13,974 nt of DNA from Pseudomonadota bacterium (lineage in GTDB: Bacteria > Pseudomonadota > Gammaproteobacteria > Xanthomonadales > Marinicellaceae): NCBI GenBank assembly GCA_008501575.1, contig QQUO01000116.1, positions 1 through 13,974 on the forward strand. The letters are read 5' to 3'. The notes beneath the pieces are model-generated. The model did not search any database, was not told where the DNA came from, and saw nothing but the letters and a program-made list of their open reading frames with translations. This document shows, piece after piece, positions 1-5,914 of the stretch (the first letter of the stretch is position 1; each line of letters starts with the position of its first letter). The position numbers were made by a program, and so were the translations under genes.

Positions 1-1464
1 TTTACCCAGGGCGATAACTCATCCACCCGTAAATTTGGCGGTACCGGCTTGGGTTTAACCATCAGCCATAAAATTGTCGATTTGTTGAAAGGTAAGATGG
101 GCGTTGAGTCCAAAAAGGGTGTGGGCAGTACTTTTTGGTTTGAGATTCCATTTTCAAAATCTGTGAATGACACCGCTTCTGACCATGCTGAAATCAGTCA
201 GTATCAGGCGGTCTTAATCAACACAAATCCGGTGTTGTTTAAACGTTTAACCGCTGATTTAGAACATGCCATGGTGAAGGTGCAAAGTTCGTTAAATTAT
301 CAGCACGCCATGTCACGAATCCAGGCATCTCGCGGCATTCGTGATCAAAAACACACTTTGTTGTTTATTGATTTTGACACCAATGCCAAAACCTTCCGGC
401 AGATTCTGACCTTGGTGGAAAAGGGTGATATGAATGATATCTGGATCTGTGCCATCACCAAAGGTGAACACATCGCCGGTGTTAAACAGTACAAAAATAT
501 TCAGGTCATTAAAGCCGATCAAGACATCGAAATGATTATTCGTGAATTTGAATTGCGGTTTTATCCTGACGAAGTGCAGGCACAGATTGCACCTGAAAAA
601 AGTATTATCGAGACGTTTGTCGAAGACCCCAAAGCTGCCACCAAATTAACCCGACAAAAACTGGACCAAATTTCTAAAACAGTGCTGCTGGTTGAGGATA
701 ATGAAGTCAATTTGAAGGTGGCCCAAAAGCTGATTGACTACATTGGCTTTCCCTTTGATGTCGCTGAAAATGGTATGCAAGCGCTGGAAAAAGCCAAAAA
801 CACCCGCTATCGATTAATTTTGATGGACTGTCAAATGCCGGTTATGGATGGTTATCACAGCACCCGCCGCATTCGTCGTTATGAAGAAGAAAACAATCTG
901 CACCACACCCCCATCATCGCCATGACTGCAAACGCCATGTTGGGTGATAAAGAAAAGTGTTTGGAAGCCGGTATGGATGATTATATGTCCAAGCCACTGA
1001 ACCGTTATTTATTAGAGAAAACCTTAAAGAAATGGGATCCGTTTGCCAACAGTGAAGCGGTCAAAGCCAATCAGCCTACGAAAACTGATGAGGCTTTAAA
1101 AAACATTAATCCCAAATGGTTGAATATCAAAGCCTTGGCAGAAATTAAAGAATTTATGGGCGAAGAAACCGATGATTTGCTGAATTTATTTCAGCAAGAA
1201 ACACCGGCCATGATGGAGAAGCTCAAAGCACTGAAGAGCGATGTGGATTTAGAACAAGTGCGACAAATTGCCCACACTTTAAAATCCACCGGCGCCAATA
1301 TTGGTGCCACCGGTTTTAGCCATTTTTGTAAGAAAATGGAAGCAGCGGCAATCGAAAAAAATGAGGATGCGGTTAAGGACAATATATCGAAAGTGATGAA
1401 ATCCTATCAATTAACCATTGCTGAAATTGCTAAATACCAAAATCTCACCGCCTTATCAGAATAG
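1..1464 (+). CDS. Hybrid sensor histidine kinase, C-terminal part (BarA/GacS-like; 5' end outside window)
   Basis: The reading frame is open from base 1, so this is the 3' part of a larger gene; 487 residues are visible. In fragment numbering, residues 1-55 are the end of a histidine-kinase ATPase domain, with the F-box 'FTQGDNS' and the ATP-lid G2 box 'GGTGLGL' (13-19). Residues about 68-187 look like a degenerate receiver: the usual acidic pair after strand 1 is missing ('LINTNP'). Residues about 226-343 are a true receiver with acidic pair E232-D233, phospho-acceptor D276 in 'LMDCQMPVMDG', T309 and K331 ('SKP'). Residues about 365-480 are a histidine phosphotransfer domain with H425 in 'AHTLKSTGANIG'. 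Phosphate would run His to Asp to His and then to a separate regulator. BarA/GacS proteins share this ATPase-receiver-Hpt tail, but input domain and partner cannot be seen. The family call is strong; BarA orthology is inferred. Confidence 0.93.
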   Translation, partial: FTQGDNSSTRKFGGTGLGLTISHKIVDLLKGKMGVESKKGVGSTFWFEIPFSKSVNDTASDHAEISQYQAVLINTNPVLFKRLTADLEHAMVKVQSSLNYQHAMSRIQASRGIRDQKHTLLFIDFDTNAKTFRQILTLVEKGDMNDIWICAITKGEHIAGVKQYKNIQVIKADQDIEMIIREFELRFYPDEVQAQIAPEKSIIETFVEDPKAATKLTRQKLDQISKTVLLVEDNEVNLKVAQKLIDYIGFPFDVAENGMQALEKAKNTRYRLILMDCQMPVMDGYHSTRRIRRYEEENNLHHTPIIAMTANAMLGDKEKCLEAGMDDYMSKPLNRYLLEKTLKKWDPFANSEAVKANQPTKTDEALKNINPKWLNIKALAEIKEFMGEETDDLLNLFQQETPAMMEKLKALKSDVDLEQVRQIAHTLKSTGANIGATGFSHFCKKMEAAAIEKNEDAVKDNISKVMKSYQLTIAEIAKYQNLTALSE

Positions 1465-1475
1465 TTTCTGTTTTT
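1457..1475 (+). terminator. Weak candidate terminator at end of the kinase gene
   Basis: A 5-bp perfect stem, CAGAA (1457-1461) with TTCTG (1466-1470), has loop TAGT and is followed directly by TTTTT (1471-1475). The kinase stop codon TAG (1462-1464) lies in the loop. The shape is right for a rho-independent terminator, but the stem is short and low in GC, so it would be weak and could be chance. Confidence 0.3.
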
Positions 1476-1477
1476 AC

Positions 1478-1506
1478 TTGAGTCATCGACGGCTCGGGTG
1501 TACATT
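1478..1506 (+). promoter_or_regulatory. Candidate sigma-70 promoter for the TonB receptor and gcvPB
   Basis: TTGAGT (1478-1483) and TACATT (1501-1506) each match four of six consensus positions and are separated by exactly 17 bases. The predicted start near 1513 gives a leader of about 23 bases before the ATG at 1536. No other promoter candidate stands out in this 71-base gap. Confidence 0.4.
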
Positions 1507-1535
1507 GTGCTGTTTTATTTGAGCGTCATTCCTTT

Positions 1536-3614
1536 ATGTTGAAATATTTCACCGGCATTTATTGTCTGTTGTTAATGGGATCGTCACTGGGTCAACAAAT
1601 CAGCCCAAACCAAGAGCCCGATACAACTGAGGAGCCTGCTCAAACTGAACAACAATTGGCGCCCATTCAAGTCACCGCTTCGCGATTGGCCACCACCACC
1701 AATGACAGCGTTCGCGCGGTAACCGTGGTTAATCGGGCTGATATCCAAAACAAACCCAATGCCTTGCTGCCGGACTTGTTGCGCAATGAAACTGGCGTCT
1801 ATATCCAACAAACCACACCCGGCCAGGGAATCCCCATTATTCGTGGTCTCAAAGGCTCCCAAAATCTCCACTTGGTTGATGGTATGCGGGTCAATACGGC
1901 GTTTTTCCGCAATGCACCCAATCAGTACTTTGCCCTGATTGATTCGTTTATGATCGACCAAATTGATGTGGTTCGTGGCCCCGGATCGGTTCTCTATGGG
2001 GGCGATGCCTTGGGTGGTGTGGTTAATGTGATTACGCACAGCCCGGTATTTGTCGGGTCACAATGGCAAACCACCGGACAACTGGCGGGCATTTATAACA
2101 GTGCGGATGAACAGTGGCTCAGTCATGTCAATGTGGATTCTGGAAATGAAACACTTGCCACCACTTTGGGGTTAAGTTATCAGGACATCGGGCAACGCAC
2201 CACCGGCAGTGGTGAAACCATTCCTTTTACCGCCTATACAGCCAGATCAGCCAATAATAAATGGGTTTATCAGCCCAATGATGAACATCGATTGTTGTTT
2301 GATGTGCAATACTTGCGGCAACCGGCAACCCCGCGGGTCGATGATCTGGTGGCTGGATTTGGTCAAACTGAACCGGATTCCCGGGTGTTTTTATTTACCC
2401 CCAATGAGCGTTATTTTGCTCACATTAATTACCAATCCAGTCAGGCCACCGCCTGGTATGACAATGCCGATTGGCATTTGGCTTGGCAAAAGATTGTTGA
2501 TGGTCGTTTAAAACAGGGACTAAACAGTACCACCATCACCACTGAACAGAATGCCAGCGAGCTGTGGGGCTGGCAAATGGATTTTGATAAATCCTTGGGT
2601 GTCGGGCAATGGGTGTATGGCTTTGAAACTTATCAAGACACCATCAGCAGCGCCAAACAACAAAGCCAAAATGGCAGCACTGTGCATAAAGACCCTCGCT
2701 TTCCTGATCAATCAGTGATGCGACACTGGGCTGTTTATACTGATTATCATCACCCCATTGGCCAACATCAGTTGTCCATAGGTGCGCGATACAGCGACTA
2801 TGACATCGATTTAAACAGTCCCGAAATTAGTGAAGATGGCTTGCGTCTGTCTGACGTCACATGGCAATTGGGTTGGCTCTATCAGCTCAATGATGCGGAC
2901 CGTTTATTTGCCAATTTGAGTCGTGGTTTTCGACCGCCCAATATATTTGATCTCGGTCAGGTGGGCGATCGTCCCAATAACCGCTTTAATGTGGTTAATG
3001 TCGATGTTAAACCTGAATCGGTGCACACCCTGGATATTGGCTATAAGCATGCCGGTAATGGCTGGCAAGCTGAAACGGTGTTGTTTGTATCTGACTATAA
3101 AGATGTGATTGCCTCAAGCTTGACCGGCGAAACCACGGATTCCGGTCGTGAAATTGTGCAGTCTCAAAATATCGGTGAAGTACAAATTTGGGGATTAGAA
3201 GCGCAATACAACCGTTACTTGAACCATGGTGGCCATTTGTATGCACATCTGACTTACACCTACGGTAAACAGCGTGAAGCCGGTGAACATGAACCGGCAG
3301 ACCGCATCCCTCCGGCTTTTGGGGTGATTGGATATCATTGGCCCATTTCCCAGACATTGACCTGGCGGCAACAAGCACGTTACGCCAGCCATCAAAACCG
3401 ATTAAGTGCTCGTGATGTGCGAGATGCCCGTATTAATCCCTTGGGAACCGGTGGCTTTGTGGTATATGATAGCCACTTAACGTGGCAGGCCGGAATACAA
3501 ACCACAATGCGTGTCGGTATCGAGAATTTATTTGATAAAAAATACCGCGAACATGCATCGGGTTTGGATGCCGCCGGTCGAAATTATCACGTCTCTATTT
3601 TTTATGAATTTTAG
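1536..3614 (+). CDS. TonB-dependent outer-membrane receptor
   Basis: This 692-residue protein is a TonB-gated outer-membrane transporter. It starts with a signal peptide (MLKYF, then a hydrophobic run ending near 'SSLGQQ'). The plug domain covers roughly residues 45-155: 'QVTASRL', 'IIRGLKGSQNLHLVDGMRVN' and 'IDQIDVVRGPGSVLYGGDALGGVVNV' are the standard plug landmarks. The rest is the beta-barrel, with the late motif 'RVGIENLFDKKYREHASG' and a terminal Phe ('FYEF') as expected for BAM-assembled barrels. Length suits the iron/heme/cobalamin class, but the substrate cannot be read from sequence; colicin I, heme and corrinoid receptors look broadly similar here. No clear Shine-Dalgarno sequence precedes the ATG. 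The stop lies 8 bases before gcvPB, so the two are probably co-transcribed. Family is very secure, substrate unknown. Confidence 0.95.
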   Translation: MLKYFTGIYCLLLMGSSLGQQISPNQEPDTTEEPAQTEQQLAPIQVTASRLATTTNDSVRAVTVVNRADIQNKPNALLPDLLRNETGVYIQQTTPGQGIPIIRGLKGSQNLHLVDGMRVNTAFFRNAPNQYFALIDSFMIDQIDVVRGPGSVLYGGDALGGVVNVITHSPVFVGSQWQTTGQLAGIYNSADEQWLSHVNVDSGNETLATTLGLSYQDIGQRTTGSGETIPFTAYTARSANNKWVYQPNDEHRLLFDVQYLRQPATPRVDDLVAGFGQTEPDSRVFLFTPNERYFAHINYQSSQATAWYDNADWHLAWQKIVDGRLKQGLNSTTITTEQNASELWGWQMDFDKSLGVGQWVYGFETYQDTISSAKQQSQNGSTVHKDPRFPDQSVMRHWAVYTDYHHPIGQHQLSIGARYSDYDIDLNSPEISEDGLRLSDVTWQLGWLYQLNDADRLFANLSRGFRPPNIFDLGQVGDRPNNRFNVVNVDVKPESVHTLDIGYKHAGNGWQAETVLFVSDYKDVIASSLTGETTDSGREIVQSQNIGEVQIWGLEAQYNRYLNHGGHLYAHLTYTYGKQREAGEHEPADRIPPAFGVIGYHWPISQTLTWRQQARYASHQNRLSARDVRDARINPLGTGGFVVYDSHLTWQAGIQTTMRVGIENLFDKKYREHASGLDAAGRNYHVSIFYEF

Positions 3615-3622
3615 GTAATCGT

Positions 3623-5071
3623 ATGTTGATTTTTGAAAAATCAAAGCCCGGTCGCAGTGCCTGGGCACAATCCCTGGATGAGTTAGACGTCAGTCATTTG
3701 ATACCCAAAGTTTACCAGCGCGATGTGCGTTTAGGTATGCCTCAGGCCAGCGAACTGGATGTGGTGCGACATTACACCCAATTAAGTCAGAAGAACTTTT
3801 CGATTGAAACGAATTTCTATCCCCTGGGATCGTGCACCATGAAGTACAACCCCAAGGTTTGTAATACTTTGGCCATGCGTGAAGAGTTTTTATCACGCCA
3901 TCCTCTGGCCCATGATTCATTGTCTCAGGGCTATTTAGAATGTATGTATCATTTGCAAGAAATCCTGCAAGCGGTGACCAATATGGCGGGTGTTTCTCTG
4001 ACACCAATGGCCGGTGCACAAGGTGAATTTGCCGGGGTTGCCATGATAAAGGCTTATCATGATGATCGTGGCGACACCGCCCGTAAGGAAATTATTGTGC
4101 CGGACGCCGCTCATGGCACCAACCCGGCCACGGCCATTATGTGTGGTTATAAAGTCAAAGAAATTCGCACCGATAAAGAAGGTAATGTGGACATGGATGC
4201 CTTACAAGCCGCACTGGGCCCACAAACAGCCGGTATTATGCTGACCAATCCATCCACCCTGGGTGTGTTTGAAACCCATATTAAAGAGATTGCCGATATG
4301 GTTCATGCAGTCGGTGGTTTACTGTATTATGATGGCGCCAATTTGAATGCCATTATCGGTAAAACCAATCCCGGTATTATGGGCTTTGATGTTATACATA
4401 TGAATTTACACAAAACCTTTTCAACACCGCATGGTGGTGGTGGGCCGGGTTCCGGTGCCATTGGTGTTGGTCATCGTTTATTGCCTTATATGCCGGTGCC
4501 TTTTGTCGGTAAAGACGACAATGGTTACCATTATGTCGATGAAAAACGAGCACCAAAAACCATTGGTCGATTATCGGCATTTGCCGGTAATGCCGGGGTA
4601 AACTTACGGGCTTATGTTTACGCCCTCTTATTAGGGAAGCAGGGCATGCAGCGGGTCAGTGAGTTTGCCACCTTAAATGCCAACTACCTCATGAAAAGGC
4701 TGCAAGATAAAGGTTTTCAATTGGCCTTTAAAAATCGCCGTGCCAGTCATGAGTTTATCATTACTTTAAAACGGCAAGCCAAGGAACTCGGTTTGTTGGC
4801 ATCTGATTTAGCCAAAGGCTTGCTGGATAAAGGCATGCACGCGCCGACCATTTATTTCCCCTTGTTGGTGTCAGAATGTTTATTGATTGAGCCCACTGAA
4901 ACCGAATCGAAGGAAACGTTGGATTTGTTTGTTGAAGCCATGGCTGAAATTTTACAGCAAGCTCAAGACGACATTGAAGTCCTGAAAAAAGCGCCTTACA
5001 CCACACCGGTCAGACGCTTAGATGAGGTTAAAGCCGTGAAAGAGCCCAATGTGGTTTGGGACATAGGGTAA
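3623..5071 (+). CDS. gcvPB: Glycine dehydrogenase (decarboxylating) subunit 2, GcvPB
   Basis: This is the C-terminal-type half of the glycine cleavage P-protein. With GcvPA it uses pyridoxal phosphate to decarboxylate glycine and passes the aminomethyl group to lipoyl-GcvH. The 482-residue length is normal for the split-form subunit. Visible signatures are 'FYPLGSCTMKYNPK', 'AGAQGEF', 'DAAHGTNPA', 'TNPSTLG', and the PLP site 'HMNLHKTFSTPHGGGGPGSG' with Schiff-base lysine K264. The ATG has AGG at 3613-3615 as ribosome binding site, overlapping the stop of the TonB receptor gene. Its usual partner gcvPA, and gcvT and gcvH, are not adjacent: upstream is a receptor, downstream a hairpin-rich spacer and dgkA. 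The enzyme can only work if those genes lie elsewhere. Identity is very sure. Confidence 0.97.
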   Translation: MLIFEKSKPGRSAWAQSLDELDVSHLIPKVYQRDVRLGMPQASELDVVRHYTQLSQKNFSIETNFYPLGSCTMKYNPKVCNTLAMREEFLSRHPLAHDSLSQGYLECMYHLQEILQAVTNMAGVSLTPMAGAQGEFAGVAMIKAYHDDRGDTARKEIIVPDAAHGTNPATAIMCGYKVKEIRTDKEGNVDMDALQAALGPQTAGIMLTNPSTLGVFETHIKEIADMVHAVGGLLYYDGANLNAIIGKTNPGIMGFDVIHMNLHKTFSTPHGGGGPGSGAIGVGHRLLPYMPVPFVGKDDNGYHYVDEKRAPKTIGRLSAFAGNAGVNLRAYVYALLLGKQGMQRVSEFATLNANYLMKRLQDKGFQLAFKNRRASHEFIITLKRQAKELGLLASDLAKGLLDKGMHAPTIYFPLLVSECLLIEPTETESKETLDLFVEAMAEILQQAQDDIEVLKKAPYTTPVRRLDEVKAVKEPNVVWDIG

Positions 5072-5155
5072 TGTTCTTGGGACTTACGCTTCCGTTCCAA
5101 GCTCACGCTGCACACCTATATCCCTATAGGCGTCATTCACAAAAGATCTCTGATG

Positions 5156-5194
5156 CGCCTGCATGGATGCAGGTGTGTGCTGTGCGCAGGACGC
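5156..5194 (+). repeat. 39-bp direct repeat, copy 1
   Basis: This copy is identical over 39 bases to 5204-5242; flanking bases differ on both sides. The unit begins with CGCCTGCATGGATGCAGG, containing a 7-bp perfect palindrome (5158-5173), and ends with TGCGCAGGACGC. The copies are separated by 9 bases (5195-5203), a 48-base period. Confidence 0.95.
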
Positions 5195-5203
5195 AGAAAG
5201 CAC

Positions 5204-5242
5204 CGCCTGCATGGATGCAGGTGTGTGCTGTGCGCAGGACGC
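5204..5242 (+). repeat. 39-bp direct repeat, copy 2
   Basis: This is the second exact copy of the unit at 5156-5194, with its CCTGCAT/ATGCAGG palindrome at 5206-5221. Absence of any mismatch points to a recent duplication or to maintenance by gene conversion. Confidence 0.95.
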
Positions 5243-5350
5243 TCAAACGGCCGCTTCGCTCACGGCCTATACGGTCATTCCGTGATGCTTCTTTGCGTAT
5301 TCGCAAAACCGCATCTCTGCATGTGCCTGACCTAACCGGCTCGACAGGTC

Positions 5351-5367
5351 AATCTGCGGAGCAGATT
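5351..5367 (+). promoter_or_regulatory. Hairpin presenting the dgkA ribosome binding site
   Basis: AATCTGC (5351-5357) pairs perfectly with GCAGATT (5361-5367) around loop GGA (5358-5360). The only good Shine-Dalgarno sequence for dgkA is GGAG (5358-5361), 10 bases before the ATG at 5372, so it lies in the loop and first paired base. Folding could modulate dgkA translation. The pairing is seen; the regulatory effect is inferred. Confidence 0.5.
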
Positions 5368-5371
5368 TCCC

Positions 5372-5749
5372 ATGGCTGACCCAACCTTTCGTGGTCCAAA
5401 ACAGTTATTGAAGGCTTTTCAATGGACCATACAAGGTTTTAAAAGCGCGTATCAAGTGGAAGCCAGCTTCCGTCTGGAAGTCTGGCTTTTTATTGTGTTG
5501 TTGCCGGTGGCCATTTGGTTGGCACAAACACCGGCGCAACTGTTCGTTTTGATTGCCACCGGGCTGTTGCTATTGTTGGTGGAATTGATTAATTCTGCCA
5601 TTGAAGCGGTGGTCGATCTGGTGGTCGGAACCAAACAACACCCCTTAGCAGGACGGGCCAAAGACGTGGGATCCGCGGCTGTTTTTTTAGCCTTGTGTAT
5701 ATATGGCCTGGCCTGGTTGTTGGTTATTTATACCCGGTTTTTTGTCTAA
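5372..5749 (+). CDS. dgkA: Diacylglycerol kinase, DgkA type (integral membrane)
   Basis: This 125-residue inner-membrane protein phosphorylates diacylglycerol to phosphatidic acid with ATP, recycling lipid by-products. Escherichia coli DgkA has 122 residues. The amphipathic N-terminal part includes 'EASFRLE' (30-36), followed by three hydrophobic segments (about 38-54, 56-70 and 100-122). The family core 'ELINSAIEAVVDLV' gives E71, N74, E78 and D82, matching the E. coli active-site E69/N72/E76 region, and 'RAKDVGSAAVFLAL' supplies K97-D98. All key residues are present. The ATG at 5372 has GGAG 10 bases upstream inside a hairpin. It lies downstream of gcvPB after the hairpin-rich spacer; co-transcription is possible but not shown. 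A REP-like palindrome follows. Identity is very secure. Confidence 0.97.
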   Translation: MADPTFRGPKQLLKAFQWTIQGFKSAYQVEASFRLEVWLFIVLLPVAIWLAQTPAQLFVLIATGLLLLLVELINSAIEAVVDLVVGTKQHPLAGRAKDVGSAAVFLALCIYGLAWLLVIYTRFFV

Positions 5750-5799
5750 ATATCAGCTAACGATACGTTTGATGCCGAATTTAACAGTATTTACATATT

Positions 5800-5843
5800 G
5801 TAGCTGCGACCCTTGCGGTCGCCTAATCTAATTCAACCGCGAC
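5800..5843 (+). repeat. REP-like palindrome with GTAG head
   Basis: GTAG (5800-5803) precedes a perfect hairpin GCGACC (5806-5811) / GGTCGC (5817-5822) with a 5-base loop. A further GCGAC at 5839-5843 could pair alternatively with GTCGC (5818-5822). A GTAG or GGAG tetranucleotide next to a GC-rich hairpin is the hallmark of REP elements mobilised by RAYT transposases in Pseudomonas and Stenotrophomonas. Only one copy is visible here, so the family assignment is inferred. No T-run follows, so it is not a classical terminator for dgkA. Confidence 0.5.
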
Positions 5844-5849
5844 TTAATT

Positions 5850-5865
5850 TGTGACCCGGGTCATG
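5850..5865 (+). promoter_or_regulatory. CRP/FNR-family-like operator palindrome
   Basis: TGTGA CCCGGG TCATG matches the CRP consensus TGTGA-N6-TCACA at eight of ten defined positions. It contains the perfect 12-base palindrome TGACCCGGGTCA (5852-5863). Its centre (about 5857.5) lies 40-41 bases upstream of the start predicted from the extended -10 at 5883-5891, the class II activator position. It is a candidate site only. Confidence 0.45.
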
Positions 5866-5882
5866 CTTTGTTTCTGTGATTA

Positions 5883-5891
5883 TGCTAATAT
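5883..5891 (+). promoter_or_regulatory. Extended -10 promoter core for the secreted propeller-like protein
   Basis: TGCTAATAT contains TG, one spacer base and TAATAT (5886-5891, five of six matches to TATAAT). No good -35 hexamer lies 16-18 bases upstream, which fits an activator-dependent or extended -10 promoter. The predicted start near 5898 gives a leader of about 17 bases. Confidence 0.5.
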
Positions 5892-5914
5892 GAAAAGGTT
5901 TCACACATGGATTT

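Larger units (their letters stand above)
5072..5371. repeat. Hairpin-rich intergenic mosaic between gcvPB and dgkA
   Basis: No credible gene lies in these 300 bases. A string of short inverted repeats fills it: CTTGG/CCAAG (5076-5101); CCTATA/TATAGG (5115-5130); CCTGCAT/ATGCAGG twice (5158-5173, 5206-5221); GGCCG/CGGCC (5249-5267); ACGG/CCGT (5271-5283); TTTGCG/CGCAAA (5292-5307) nested inside GATGC/GCATC (5284-5315); TGACCT/AGGTCA (5328-5351); and AATCTGC/GCAGATT (5351-5367). I read it as an assembly of REP/MITE-like palindromic units. None is followed by a T-run, so none is a standard terminator. If gcvPB transcripts read through into dgkA, the RNA would form successive hairpins here. Confidence 0.75.

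Noticed and set aside
1584..2039. Minus-strand frame of 151 residues antisense to the TonB receptor
   Set aside because: The sense frame encodes a clear plug domain, and the antisense frame has no family features or ribosome binding site.
5156..5242. Possible CRISPR array
   Set aside because: Only two repeats with a 9-base spacer; too short for CRISPR spacers, and no cas genes are present.
5056..5379. Forward open frames through the gcvPB-dgkA gap (5056-5379 and 5153-5335) with a repeated 'AWMQVCAVRRT' peptide
   Set aside because: The peptide repeat only reflects the 39-base DNA repeat. The frames overlap gcvPB or dgkA, lack a ribosome binding site, and cross the hairpin train.
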